Assembly (NCBI GenBank): GCA_963930655.1
Contig: OZ005612.1
Span: forward strand, 439,001 to 503,000
Source: Myrica gale
Taxonomy: Eukaryota > Streptophyta > Magnoliopsida > Fagales > Myricaceae
DNA: 64,000 bases
Direction of reading: 5' to 3'
Below the pieces are notes generated by a model. That model was not told the DNA's origin. It made no database searches and worked only from the letters and a program-made list of their open reading frames with translations. The translations under genes were made by a program, and so were the position numbers. Shown here piece by piece: positions 34,532 to 47,182 of this stretch. Numbering within the stretch: position 1 is the first letter of the stretch; each line of letters begins with the position of its first letter.

Positions 34532-36322
34532 TCATTTTTTCGATCTTGAAACCCTTCTGATCAAAACCAGAAAACAAAGCACGCGATAGAGTACAAAGAA
34601 ACCAACCAAGATGTAAATATTTGTCCATCTCTGCCTCTCATGAAGCCCTCTCTTCTCTAAGACATCGCCTCCAGTCACCATGCACTCTTTGTTATCTTCG
34701 TACCATATCAAGCACGTTGAGACAAGGCAAGAATACTCATTGATAAGGAGGGCGTCAAGCGCATATTTATACATTGAGAGGAAGTGCATGAAAAGCCAGT
34801 ACTTCGGCAAACTGTCCGAAGAGATGAAGTAGCCAGAGAAGAGAAAAAAAGCTCCTAAAAGTACTGCCACAAGCGAAGTACCCGCAATGTAGTTTGGAGC
34901 AAGAGAGCTTACGAACAGTACGAATGAGTTTCCCATTAGTACTGTTACCCATATGACCAATACAAAGTAACCGAAAGCTTGCCATGAAGCGCAAAGATCT
35001 ACCAAGAAATAGACTGAGACCGAGTATATGATTGCAATGGCGAGCAAGTACGGCAAGAAAACAAGGGTATTTGCAATGAGATATGAAGAGAGTCTATACG
35101 CCCCACTTGAGGTTTCTCTTAAAATTATTGGCCTTTCATTGATGAAGATTGGAAGGGTTTCAGTTGTAGATGAAAGAAGGAAGGTGAGAGTAAAAGCGAA
35201 GAGACCGAACCTCTTTTCGATGCCTTGCTTGCCATAACCGATATTAATGTAAATGGTTCCAAGAACTAGACCCACGACAAGAGCTTCTAATGTGTTAGTT
35301 AGAAGAAGCTGTCTGGTTCTGTAAATGATCTTCCAAAACCTGTTATAAAGGGCGAGGATCTCGTGTACCATAGAGCTCCTGTATCTTGTCTTTCTCGCTA
35401 CATCAGCGGAAGGCAAGCCTGTGAAATTATTGGGTGATGAAGGTAGTGATGGGGGTGCGATGGGCTTAAGCTCAATGAGTTGGCTTAGTATTTCCATGGC
35501 ATATTCTAGTGCATTGAGCTGTGGAGGGACATCGAAGCCATTTGAGACTAAGAATGATTGCAGCGAAGGAAGTGTCCCATGATGCACCACTGTCCCTTTT
35601 GATAGCAGGAGGATTCTATCAATGGTAGAGAGGATCTTGAAGCTTGGTTGGTGTATGGACAAAACAACAGTGCGATTACGAGAGGTGGCTATCGATTTAA
35701 GGGTTTGCATTACGTTGAAAGCTGACGAGCTATCGAGGCCTGAAGTGGGCTCGTCGAGAAGTAACACTGCAGGGTCATGGAGAAGGCTTAGACCTATCGA
35801 AACGCGTCTTCGTTCACCACCCGACAGGCCATGAGCCAGCCTGGTGTTTTGTAAATGTGTGAGCTTGAGCTCAGTGAGAAGAGAGGAAACAATGGCAGCA
35901 ATATCAGATGTTTTAGGAACTAGAAGACAAGCAGAAAAGGCGAAGGTCTCAGCGACGGTGAGTAGTGGAAGGCATGCATCGTGCTGGGGGACATAGGCGG
36001 AGAGTTTTCGAAAAGATGAAGGCTTGAGAGGGGAAGAATTTAGAAAAAGAGTGCCATTTGTGGGTGAAGTTCGGGCAGCTAGAATGTCTAGGAGAGTGGA
36101 TTTTCCAGCACCGCTGGGGCCAACAATCGCCAAGATTTGAGAGGGATAGGCAGTCAGAGAGACATCACGGAGGATGTAAGTGGGAGGGGTTGTGGTGCAG
36201 GGTTTGAAGAGAAAGATCAGTGGCGCAATGGTTGTGGAGGTGGTGGCTGATTTCGTATACGAGATTGAAGAGGCTGCTAATTTGTAGCTATTGGGTGGTT
36301 GTATTGCTGATTGATCTTCCAT
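34532..36322 (-). CDS. ABC transporter G family half transporter, ABCG8-like
   Basis: Single-exon, 596 residues, half-size ABCG (WBC) transporter with the nucleotide-binding domain first and the membrane domain second. Walker A GPSGAGKST is at 68-76, the Q-loop near VPQHD (111-115), signature LSGGERRR at 166-173, Walker B VLLLDEPTSGLDS at 186-198, and H-loop SIHQPS with H224. The second half has about six membrane spans, with FAFTLTFLLSSTTETLPIF and FFLFSGYFISSDSLPKYWLF, and ends RVLCFLVLIRRVSRSKK. Half transporters dimerise at a membrane and export lipids, hormones or other small molecules. The overall pattern is closest to ABCG4/ABCG8, whose substrates are poorly known. The start at 36322 (MEDQSAIQPP) fits the family. 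The frame stays open to 36499, but the extra 59 residues are not conserved and I leave them out. Confidence 0.92.
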   Translation of the reverse strand: MEDQSAIQPPNSYKLAASSISYTKSATTSTTIAPLIFLFKPCTTTPPTYILRDVSLTAYPSQILAIVGPSGAGKSTLLDILAARTSPTNGTLFLNSSPLKPSSFRKLSAYVPQHDACLPLLTVAETFAFSACLLVPKTSDIAAIVSSLLTELKLTHLQNTRLAHGLSGGERRRVSIGLSLLHDPAVLLLDEPTSGLDSSSAFNVMQTLKSIATSRNRTVVLSIHQPSFKILSTIDRILLLSKGTVVHHGTLPSLQSFLVSNGFDVPPQLNALEYAMEILSQLIELKPIAPPSLPSSPNNFTGLPSADVARKTRYRSSMVHEILALYNRFWKIIYRTRQLLLTNTLEALVVGLVLGTIYINIGYGKQGIEKRFGLFAFTLTFLLSSTTETLPIFINERPIILRETSSGAYRLSSYLIANTLVFLPYLLAIAIIYSVSVYFLVDLCASWQAFGYFVLVIWVTVLMGNSFVLFVSSLAPNYIAGTSLVAVLLGAFFLFSGYFISSDSLPKYWLFMHFLSMYKYALDALLINEYSCLVSTCLIWYEDNKECMVTGGDVLEKRGLHERQRWTNIYILVGFFVLYRVLCFLVLIRRVSRSKK

Positions 36323-39300
36323 GGAGGGTGTCGATGGAGAGGATGGAGGGAGAGTAGGTAAGGGAAAAGAGAGGGATAGATATGGGGAGATATGTTGCAG
36401 GCGCTTTCCATGAGTGTCGAGTATAATGTTGGTGGCAGGTTTTTGGGCTGCCACTTGGTTGTTTAAAAAAAATTGGAGACTTATTAGAAATAAATCCAAT
36501 CATATGTTCAATTGACCCTAAATTATTAATGCATGGAATAAAGTACGTAAGAGAAGAAGTTGTAATTTTCCATGTCCTTTTTCTAAAAGGATGTCATATA
36601 TTAATCAAACGACGCAGTTTGTTTCTCCTAATTCATAAAATATAAGTTATTCACTTCAAAATTTCAATTTTCGTTGACATGTGAAATTCCATTTGGATGG
36701 CTATGGAAAATATTAAATTATATATTTACAACTTTCTGTCCATATCTCTCTTTTTTATCATTAGCTCTTGACATCAATCAAAATCACGAGCTGCAAACCG
36801 ATATATTTGTAAAAGTTAAATAGAACATGTAAATAGCAACTACATAAAATACATTTTCCAACAATATATGTCTACTCGCGGCCTCGCAAATTCCGGTTGT
36901 TCAAGTGTTGTAAGTTCTCTGAATTTTTGTTCTGATCACTTCGTTAGTACTTGCTTGGCACTGAATAGTTTCCTTCACTCTTTTGGACGTACTTTTCTTT
37001 GCCCTTTGGCTCTACTAGGTGCATTGTACGTGTACGTACTTTGGTATATAAACATGATAAGATGTCTAACACTAAGTGAAGAGGATGACCCGGGAAAAAA
37101 TATGTGGATTAAAGAGATTTTTCAACAATGTTGTATTCGGATTCGGATATCATGCAACTTCTATCTATCTTGAAAAGTATATGATACTTGATAATCCATG
37201 CATGGAGCTTGATTTTGGCCAACTTAGGCTCAGCATATGTATGCTTAATTGATTATTGACCCCGGGCCCTTTTTTCCTCTGTCTCTTTCATTCATGTGGG
37301 TACGTAATAATTAATTGGCCAACGAAAGGACAAAAAGAACACACTTATAAAGTCCAAGGGAATGATGATTATAAAATTTATCGTAGAAGCTGGCATTTTT
37401 TGTCAAATTGATGGAAGAGTAATCATGTGATCATATTCACTATATATGAGACGGGAGATTAATAATATAATACTTGGAAAGTGTTTCGGATTGGTGGAAA
37501 TCGCTCTTCAAAACACAGATGCCATAAGCTCTCCTGTCTGCTTCACGAGATCACTATTCTCTCACAGCTCTCTCTCTCTCTCTCTCGTGTGTACGTAATT
37601 GTCCTAGCTATCTAGCTTTTAATTTGCACAAAAAACTTTGGCCAAGTCCATACTTGACGACAAATCATTGCATTCAATATTAGCGCAATCCGTGACACTA
37701 CCTTGCAATTGCATATACAAGCGGACAAACAGTACTAGTTACTATCCTGCATCAGGATTGATAATGAGCTAATAGATAAGATGATGATGATATCATGACC
37801 GAATTGGTCAGATGTATTTTTTTTTGTGGAGAATGCATTATTATATTATATTAACGTAAAAGGTACGATAAGTAGGCCGGTTGGGAGACCCCTACAAACC
37901 CCCCCCCCCCCCCCAAACAAATAGTACAGTGAAAAATGAAAAACATAAACGGGAAATGGAGCTAGCAAGAAAAAGGCCGGCTAGCTGCTTGACTATCCAG
38001 AAGGTGGATTTTTGCACATAAATGATCGATGCACTGTAGATGGCTATAGCTAGAGGAGCATGACACAGTGGCTGTTACTAGCAAAAGAGATTTCAATCTC
38101 GTATTTAATGATATAAGGACGGAGGATTGGACACCAAATGGAGGAAAATTACCAAAACCAAATCGCCATAGTAGGTGGTGGGTGAGATTTACGCGCTCCT
38201 ATGACGGCTCTTGGAGCTCACATGCACGCTGTAGGCCGTAGGGTTGGGGAGGGGGGGAGCTATTGTGGTGGTAGGAGGATCGGAGGTCAGGGAGGGTGGG
38301 GCACGTGCATGTAGGAGGTCATGGATCAAAATGGGCTGATCTGGAAATAAAAATAACCCACAGAAAAACAAAGGCCGGAAAGAGATACAGAAGCTACGAT
38401 AACACGAGAGCTACAAATATGTCCATAGAAACACAAGAGTAGAGTTTAGAGTTTAGAGTTGGTGCAATATGGGCCTATCTGCAACGATTTTGGACATGCT
38501 CGCGACCTTTCTTGACTGGGCTTACAAAGGGACATGTAGACTTGGGAGAGGCATTATGGTCAAAGAGGACAAGGCTGGCCCATTTTACTGGTCCTTCTAG
38601 TCAACATTTAACGACTAGACCCTCCTCTATACCTATGGAATGCAAGTTCTGTAATCCCTGTATATTAAAGCCCCATCAAAACTACTGTAGGGCTGTCAAT
38701 GTCAATTCATGAGTCTCGACGGATAAATACGCCAAACAAACTTTATGGTTTGATAAAGTTTCTGTCCTTTTGAGTCAATATTGTCAACCCATTAATTTGT
38801 AATGTTCCGGTAAAACTAGTCAAGAATTTGAAGTAATTAATACGCCAATGTACAGCACTGCATGGAGTACGGGAGATTAAGTGATTTGTGGAGGCTGCCC
38901 CTTTGGCTCAAGGGACTTGGGAAAACGAAATAGTTTAATTTCGTGCAAAATTGGAAGAATTAAGGCCTTTTAATTTATCATCATATTTCTGTGCCCTATA
39001 AAAAGCAAAAGAAATAAAATTGATTGAGTTTGTGCATCGTGCATGAAAGTTAATCACAACACAATGGGCACCAAAACCCTTTGTCACGCAACACCTTCGA
39101 TAAAGTCAGAAGAAACGCAATTTAAGCCTTTCTTAAGATGCATGCTTTAAGCTGCAGATATTTGTAGACTGTGCTAAGAATTACTGTTCTCGTGTACCGT
39201 CTCCTGTCAAACTGACTGGAAAACATGGCCTGCCCTGATAGGCTGGTTCGGAGGAAAGGGAGATGACTCCTGATAAGATCAGAGGAGGATTGAAAAGCGA

Positions 39301-39469
39301 GGTTACATAACGCATCTAGGGCCTCGGAAAACGCCAAACCCTAAGAATCAAGCATTTTTCTAAGCACGACGTCATCCAAGGATCTTTAACACGTTTGTTT
39401 CGCTTTCCAACTGGATCGATCGCTTTCGCACACAAGGAACAACTCACGAAAATGATAATGCAAATAATT

Positions 39470-39830
39470 TAATCCTTTAATTTCAAATTTCAAATTTAAA
39501 GTCCTTATGTTTTATACTTTTAACAATGAAGCTCTTCCGACAGTCTACCGTTCATATGCTTAACGAAACTCTCTGACACGTTAGCAATTTGAAGAGGTCG
39601 ACCGCTTCATGTAGAGATTGACCACTTCATGTAGAGGTCGACCGCTCATATTTTACACATATACCCGGTTGACCGCTATATGCTCCGTTAAGCATATGGA
39701 TAGCATTCTGACGGAAGAGTCTCATTGTCAAAAGTATGAAACCTATGGGCTTTAAATTTAAAATTTGAAATTCAAGAACTAAACTGTTAAAATGATCAAA
39801 ATCTAAGGACTAAATTGTCAATTTCCCAAT
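39470..39830. mobile_element. Fold-back element with GTCGACCGCTTCATGTAGA tandem repeats
   Basis: The left arm ('caaatttaaagtccttatg', 'gctcttccgacagtct', 'catatgcttaacg') pairs with the right arm ('cgttaagcatatgg', 'gacggaagagtc', 'gggctttaaattt') over roughly 95 bases. The loop has about three copies of an about 21-base unit, GAGGTCGACCGCTTCATGTA, at 39594-39655, and then ACCCGGTTGACCGCT. Confidence 0.65.
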
Positions 39831-40724
39831 GCAAGAAAAAAAATTATTTACTGAAAAGTAAATTTGGATCTCTTGCTAATCGCGGCAAAAAAGTAATAAT
39901 AATAATAATAATATCTCTTGGTAGTGAAAATTCTAATTACATGTACTTTTGTTACATTTATTGTCTAGAAGATCATACGAAAACATCAATGATGCAAAAA
40001 CATTTTCAAATTTATAAGGTGACAAAGCATGCATACTCCTACTGCATTGAATCTCAGCTTGAGGTAGGACCCGTAATTAATTAGTTCAGCTGCCGTAGGA
40101 GACCAGCCACCAATTACGACCGACGGACAACAATCAATGATTTACAAAACTTGATATTAATTATATATAAGTCAGGCCGGATAAACCAGGAGGTCCGAAG
40201 TTTATTCAACCACATTGTACTTAACGAAAGATTGAGTTGATACAATTTTTGTTGTTCATAGTAATTTTAAGGTTTGTCAGCAAATCTTTGCCTCAATTGA
40301 TGATGTTCATATTGTACACTAATTCGAGTGTCCGAGATTTAATCCGGTCAATAAATTTCATCACTGGAACAAATTCATCCGATCACATCACGGTGAACAA
40401 AGATTGGATGCAAATTCCCCTTATTATAAAAAAGAATATTATACCAATTCAACATTAATCAGTAGAACCATCAAGCCTTCATCTGTTGGGTGCAACATGC
40501 AAACATTAAAATTAGCAAAGGACGAAACGCTGCCGGATTTCGAAATTTGAAATGGGAAGAGCCAAAAGACTTCAACTGGTATTTTCCTTTGGAAAGGATT
40601 AGTGACGCAAATTGACGTCTCTTTAATTTCTTCCCCTGCATCATCACGAGAAGCTTGACACCTCTTCACAATGACAGTCACGAATATTTCAAACTTGTGA
40701 AACTCAAGAAATTTTTTTTTTTAC

Positions 40725-41015
40725 TTTTTAGTCCTTAATTTTTGGTCTTTAATTTTTAACCGTCAAACTTTTAGTCCTTTAATTTTCTTTTGTTGAATAA
40801 ATGGTCCTTCCGTCAGTCTGTCGTCAAATTTGTACCGGTCCACTCACTTTCAATACATATACCCGGTCGACCGCTTCAATTTTACTGACGTGTCAAAGGT
40901 GTCCGTTAAGTATAGGGATGACAGACTGATGAAATGATCATTTATTCAACAAAAGAAAATTTAAAAACTAAAAATTTGACGATTGAAAATTAATGACTAA
41001 AATTAAAAAGGATCC
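40725..41015. mobile_element. Fold-back element related to that at 39470
   Basis: The left arm 'tttagtccttaatttttgg' to 'gttgaataaatggtcc' pairs with the right arm 'gatcatttattcaac' to 'taatgactaaaatta' over about 100 bases. The loop contains ATACCCGGTCGACCGCTTCA and 'ctgacgtgtcaaagg', the same motif as in the element at 39470. I take them as two diverged members of one family. Confidence 0.65.
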
Positions 41016-41264
41016 AAAACTTAACGTTTCTAAAAAAAAAAAACTCACTTTCGTCAAAGCAATTTGTTTTCTTCCCAGCTCACACCTTCCCTCATCTTTC
41101 ACAAATAATATTCAAACCAAATCTCTCTAGAAGCTACCACACTCGAAGTCATTTTTGCGTCGTGGAAATTTGAACCACTTGACTTTTTAGGTCAATTTTT
41201 CAAATGGGATCGCTACGTTAGCTAATTCTGTTGTTGTATTATGTGAACTAAACCCACTTGAATT

Positions 41265-41450
41265 CTAAAATTTTCGTCCTAATAAAATAATTTCATAAAA
41301 TTATCTTTCGACCCATTAAATCACTAATCTTTACTCTAAATAAATATAAAAAATTCATTCAAATTATCTCTCTCTTCATTTTTTCACCGACTCCAACACC
41401 CAAAAATTTTAACAATCAAACACCATATTTTATTTAAAATCACAACGGCT
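41265..41450. repeat. Short dispersed repeat, 'cccaaaaattttaac' family
   Basis: It shares 'cttcattttttcaccga', 'ccaacacccaaaaatttta' and the preceding 'ataaaaaatt' block with the repeats at 52195, 52937 and 53344. No ORF. It lies about 220 bases upstream of the LEA_2 start. Confidence 0.5.
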
Positions 41451-41673
41451 AATTAACCGTGTTCAACACCTTGGGTTTAAAAAGTTGTAAAAGCCAGTAC
41501 ATGCAGGGCCCCAGTAATAAGTTTATATGATATCCGCAGCATTATTTGTAAGAAGGGCTTCAATTGCGTCAGTAGCACACCATCCCTCCCTCCTATTTAG
41601 CCGCTCATTTCCACCCCTAATCCAATCCAATCCAGCACAAGTTCCTCCTAGCTACCACTTCAGTTAAGCACCT

Positions 41674-42249
41674 ATGATGAAGACCGGCAACAAAGATGAG
41701 CGTCGCAAAAGGAAGATGAAGTGCTTAGCGTACATAGTTGCCGGGGTCATAGCACAAACCGTAATCATAGTGCTCTTTGTGCTGCTAGTGATGCGCATCC
41801 GGAATCCTAAAGTACGTTTAGGTTCAGTCACGGTGGAAAGTCTGGGTGTGAATTCCTCTTCCTCCACTCCCTCCTTTAGCATGAAACTGAATGCTCAAGT
41901 TACAGTCAAAAACACCAATTTTGGTCACTTCAAATTCGACAGCAGCACGGCTAAGATTTCCTACAGGGGTGTTGAGGTTGGAGAAGGAACTATAATTAAG
42001 GCTCGCGCTAGGGCTAGATCAACCAAGAAGCTTAGTGTCACGGTTTCGGTGAGTTCAAGCAAGGTATCGACCAAGTCTCTCTTGGGTAGTGACATCAAGT
42101 CCGGGGTTTTGCAGCTTAACAGCCATGCCAAATTGAGTGGGAAGATACATTTGTTCAAGATCTTCAAGAAGAAAAAGTCTGCTGAGATGAATTGTACCAT
42201 GGAGGTTAATACCAACACAAAAGCTATCCAGAATTTGACTTGTAAATGA
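41674..42249 (+). CDS. LEA_2/NHL (NDR1/HIN1-like) membrane protein
   Basis: Single-exon, 191 residues. A short basic head (DERRKRKMK) is followed by one membrane span (about 17-41, CLAYIVAGVIAQTVIIVLFVLLVMRI). Then comes an LEA_2 beta-sandwich domain with the usual 'KLNAQVTVKNTNFGHFKFD' and 'ISYRGVEVGEGTI' strands and two cysteines near the end (NCTMEVNT, NLTCK). The family, with YLS9/NDR1/HIN1-like members, includes proteins at the plasma membrane or ER that take part in stress and defence; the role of this member cannot be told. The length is normal. A second ATG follows at codon 2 and either could start translation. No introns, typical of the family. Confidence 0.88.
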   Translation: MMKTGNKDERRKRKMKCLAYIVAGVIAQTVIIVLFVLLVMRIRNPKVRLGSVTVESLGVNSSSSTPSFSMKLNAQVTVKNTNFGHFKFDSSTAKISYRGVEVGEGTIIKARARARSTKKLSVTVSVSSSKVSTKSLLGSDIKSGVLQLNSHAKLSGKIHLFKIFKKKKSAEMNCTMEVNTNTKAIQNLTCK

Positions 42250-44084
42250 AACTATTCCAGCGATCTTCTTTGTCTCTCTTTCTTTTCTTTTCTTCTTCTC
42301 TTTTCCTTTTCTTTATGATGGATTGCTGAAAATTTGTATTTTCTTATTTTATGGAGAGACCCAGGAAGAGTTTATGTTAAAAGTTGTTTTCCCTCTTTGG
42401 GTATTCATTTTAGCCTGTGCTTGTGATTATCCTCTTTTGAAGTTCTTTGCTTCAGACTCAGGTTTTCTGTAGTAGAACCTCTGTTCTAGTTTAAGTTCTG
42501 GACACGTAAGCAATTTCTGTGGTTCGGATCTTTCAGGTTCCATTCTTCTGCAAGTTTTTTTGTTTAAAATATGAAAGCAAGGAAAACAAATATCATGCCA
42601 ACTAGCAAATAACGTTGGTTAGTTCAAGATTCTCTTCAGAAATCTGAGATGTCCTGTTATAGAGCACAATGTATCTGAGATGGAGGGTCCACATATGAGG
42701 TCCCATATTATAATAAATGCAACTGATATGCACCAGAGATGGAGAGGGTCCAATTCCGGTGAGTGCTATCCTAGGCACTAGGCAGCCCCTGCACTTTGGT
42801 AAGAATAAACTTTTTTAAGTTATCCAATAGCAGAGATACAAAGAGCGAACTGGGTAATTTTACTTACCCCCAAAAAAAAACAGAGAAACAAAGAGAAACA
42901 AAATGTTCCTCTATTCTTTCCATGGAAAAAATAGCATCGATTAATTGAGGGTATTTAATATCAGAGCTTTGATTAGAATATATATTTATCTTATTGCTAA
43001 GTTCCAAGGACCGCGTCAATCAATGTGCAATATCATTCAAAGGGTCCACTGTCAATGCTGCCATTGACACAGAACAATGATTTCATCCACAATAAGACCG
43101 AGGTGATAAAATCTTAAAATAGCTCTCTTGATAGTCTTTTAGAAATAACCATTGAGAAGCAAGTTGTGTGAATATGAACTGTTTTTGGGTTCCATAAGAC
43201 CAAAATTCATATGATTTTCTTTGAAAAGGGAAGCAAAAGCCTGATTCGTTTGCTGCTCACCGCCCCACTTGTTGGGCCAAAGGTGCAAGCATCGTTTGCT
43301 TTTCGAATTGGAGTATGGATGCGGGAACCAGGACAGATAGGAGTGAACAGATCTTCACATGTATGGTCATTCCATGCACTGAGAAGCAGAAAAAGCTTGA
43401 GGAGCCCAAACAAAGAGAAAGAAAGGCCCTACGACAAAAGTGCTAAATCTGCAGCAGAATTCCAAAACTCTTGTTTACTTTCGAATAGATTATAGCGCAC
43501 AAAGTAACATTATCCGTTACATCGTGGTGATAGGCCTACCGCGGGCAGTAATATGAGAAGTCTCAAAAGTTAATCACACTGTCTGTGTCGGCCATTTCCT
43601 CCATTTGGTACCTATTATTTCCCCCATATATATTCTACGGCTATTTGCTTCTAAAAACAGAGTGTCTAAAAGACTAGTCCAAAATAACTTTTCCATTCCT
43701 CCTCTAAGCACACTCGCCACCAAATTCTTCTTCCACATTGAATGATTTGCCCATATCAACTTCTGCTTTTCCATGTCATAAGTATTATTATTCAATCTAC
43801 ATGTACTACTTCAAGAGCTTGCTAGCTGTCACGTCGGGGCAGACATACAACGTAAAGTCTCTTTGACACGAGATGCTTTTCTAACCCAATTGGCAAGTGA
43901 TACTCTAGGAGGGACACCGAATTTCAATGGACTGCAATGAACGTTAATGGGGGACATAAAACATCAAAGTTTTGGGGCCACAAGCGAATCTGATGCCAGA
44001 GTTCCTTTTTTAATGCATTTCTCTTCTCCGGTAATGCATATATGGAGTCATTTCTATCTGATGCTTAACTTGGTAACATGCTCC
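42250..44084. other. Intergenic, 3' of the LEA_2 gene
   Basis: CT-rich probable 3' UTR, then AT-rich sequence. Small open frames at about 43207-43495 overlap on both strands and match nothing I know. Confidence 0.4.
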
Positions 44085-45496
44085 ATCCAAACAACCTAAT
44101 TTAGACCAAAACTATGAGGGGTGAATAAGTATATTTAAAAAAATTCAGCAATCTTTTTAAAATAATAACCTATCATATATATTATCAATCCTTATCAAAT
44201 GCTTTGAAAGTCAAATATATCTAACAATACTCATACACAACTATTTTGACAGAAAACGAATAAACCACAATATGTAAAAACAATTTGTACAATCTGTAAA
44301 TAACAGAGTATTATTCTAATATGACTATAAGAGATCCTGAATAAACTACGACAAACGTAACTTATAGATTCAATAACGAAATTGATTAACAATCAATTTA
44401 TCAACTCACCAAATACCAAGTTCTTATTAGCAACTTACCAATCTCTGAATCTAGGACGTTCTTTGAACAGAAATCCTCAAATCGAAAGAATTCAAATTCT
44501 CAACACAAAAAACAAGATTGGTTAGCAAGATATCAATGAAAACTGATCAAGAATAGTAAAACACAATCACACAATCGTTACACTGAGAATGGTTACGAAG
44601 AGAAAACTCCCTAAGGAACGTCCTTAAGGAGAAAAACTCTCTGGGCCTATATGTTGTTCGAATCTACTAGTTTTCAATTGATTTACAAAGTGATCAATTG
44701 ATTCAACTAACCTAGCCAACCAACCCACTCTAAATCTTACTCGATTTACCGTAAACCGAATCTGCAAGGACGTAGAACTTCTAAGTCCGCTTGGAAACTT
44801 CAATCTCGAATAGCACTTGATCTCCACACACAAACCTTATGCTATCAATGGACATGACTGAATCTTTCAGCCATCGACATTCAGAACCTCTGAATCTTCA
44901 ACAAACTCAAATGGTGTTTGAGGGATTGGTTATCATTTTGATAATCTCGTAAAGCTTCTCTGTAATAGTCCAAAAATACTCCAAAATAAATAAAAATAAA
45001 ATAAAATTTGATTGAAACGGTGCATTAGGGATAAATGCTTTATCCCTTCCGCAACAACATTTGAATACTGAACGGTGTATTCGACGCTGAACTTCCCTAT
45101 CGTTCAAAATTTGATTTCTCTTCAAATTTTGAATGATCTTTAAACAAATTTTCGCCCTTTTCAAACCTATTTAGAGATTTTTAAGCTTGGATCTAGGTTA
45201 TTTGCGAAAATTTTCGCCCAATATTGGAGTTTTCTCTCATTTGAAGCTCTCTCTCTCTCTTTTCTCTGTCTCTACCACGAAACTCCCTTGCTCTTACCAT
45301 TGGAGACGAAATTTGTAGGGGTTGGGTATTTTTGGAGGTATGTTTGATTTAATCTTAGTTTAGAGAGGTATTTCTTTGGATTGATTTGGGTTATGTCATT
45401 TTCTAGACGACGTTGGAGAGCCGTTCGTCAATTATTAAGGGATTTTTCTTAGACTTCGTCGGCCCATTTGGGTGACTTTTTCTCTAAATTCCTATC

Positions 45497-45586
45497 TTTA
45501 ATGGAGTTTTGGATCTAAGATTTCTAGATTTTTCATATTAGTTTTTAATGGAGTTTTGGATCTAAGATTTCTAGATTTTTCATATT
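45497..45586. repeat. Tandem duplication, about 47 bases
   Basis: Two nearly identical copies contain 'atggagttttggatctaag' followed by 'tttctagatttttcatatt', starting about 47 bases apart. Confidence 0.8.
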
Positions 45587-47099
45587 TGTTTTTGGGTTGC
45601 TGTAGGGTAATTAAAGGTGGTTTTGAGGAATTTTGTGATTGTGGGAATAACCAGAGTTATTGGAGTTCAGGTGTGTTTGTTGTTGGAATTCTATTATTAA
45701 TTTTACATTGGAGATGTGTGAGGATTAAGATGAAGAGTTGACTGATTTTCAAATGGATTTTAGGTGCTGATTGACTCTTCAGCAATTCTTTGTGAAATCT
45801 TAAATTTCGGTTAACCGTTGAGGTAAGTGTCTTATCAATGAGATGTTATTCCTCTAAAATTTTGTGAAATCTAAGTGCACAAGATGTTTAATTATTTGAT
45901 GAGATGAGATTGATTTGGAAATATGCATTTGTGCGAGATTAAATTCCTTGACGTTGGTAAAATAGATTTTAAAACGTGCACTATTTTTTATATGGTTTTG
46001 ATTCATTAAATAGGGAAAATGTACAAATTTTTGATAAATATGAAATGGTTTAGATTTTCATGAATTTGTGAGAGTACTTGAAAAAAAAAATTATCCATGT
46101 GCTGGTGATATATCTCTGTGGTCAGTGTGGCCAATGTATCTTTGTGGTCTGTGTGGCCTAGAGGTCCGTGTGACCGTTGGTGATTTCCCTTGTCGCGTGG
46201 CCTTGGATAATATTATTTCAATTTATATTTTGGATTTTTAGTATGACTCATAGTATTTTTCTGGATTTCGGTCACTGCGATAAAAATTGTTTTTTCCCCT
46301 ACACCCATTGACTTGCTATTTACTGAGCTAGTTGTAGATTACCACTTATTTTCTATCTTTCAGATATATAAGTTGGTGGCAGCGAGTAATAGAAGATCGC
46401 AAGTTGTAGTTTCTGAGATTAGTTGCAAGATGCAAAATTATTGAATAAAGAGCCCTCTGGAGACTTTAGTAATATTTGCTTTATTTCGAAGACTTTAGTA
46501 GTTTTATTGCTTATTTGGAAAACTATTCATTGAGACTTTTGTTTAAGGATTTTAGAGTAATACTCTGACTAAACTATTTGGATTCATATTTTGGGTTTAG
46601 AGTGTGGTTTTTTATATTGAAATGGAATAAAGATTATGTTTAGAATTTTGTTTGGATGAGAAATTGCTTGTAAACGGGGTGTAAAGTCCCAATTTTTTCA
46701 AGCGGAGCTTTGTCCGTTTAGACTTTTGGGTCAGGGCATTACATTCTCACACTCAGCAATGATGGTCTTCACGATGATCATCAAACAAATAGCAAGAATA
46801 GAGACAAAGAACCCATTCAATTTTTTGGAGCTTTTCTCTCTTGAATTTACAAAATCTTAGGAGGAGTTGATGCGTTAAACGTTTCTCTTGAAAATAGCTT
46901 TTGTTATAGCTATTTCACGTAGGACCCCGAAATTCTAGCAACTGACCTATTTCTTCTAGAAACAAAAAATAGGACAAAAATACCCTTAAATGGTTTTTCA
47001 CGTTAAATGCCAATAAATCAGCTACACCTTCTGACCTTCTTATGGCTAGATCCAATATCTTAGTCCTTGCATGAAGAAATAAAGTTTGCAACCTATTTG

Positions 47100-47182
47100 C
47101 TTTTGGATAGGGAAGATTAGGAACGTTCTATTGATAACAGATCCTTTTGGATATGGAAGATTAGGAAAGTTCTATTGATAGT
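47100..47182. repeat. Tandem duplication, about 43 bases
   Basis: 'cttttggata' then 'ggaagattagga' then 'gttctattgata' occurs twice in a row, with a few substitutions. Confidence 0.75.

Larger units (their letters stand above)
36500..41673. other. Intergenic region between ABCG and LEA_2 genes
   Basis: No supported gene. It holds a TC microsatellite at about 37567-37586, a run of 16 C at 37899-37914, two related fold-back elements (39470-39830 and 40725-41015), a TAA microsatellite near 39896-39912, and a short repeat of a window-wide family at about 41265-41450. Confidence 0.5.

Noticed and set aside
36323-36499. 59-residue N-terminal extension of the ABCG protein
   Set aside because: The frame is open, but the residues are not like the family and the downstream ATG (MEDQSAIQPP) gives the normal length.
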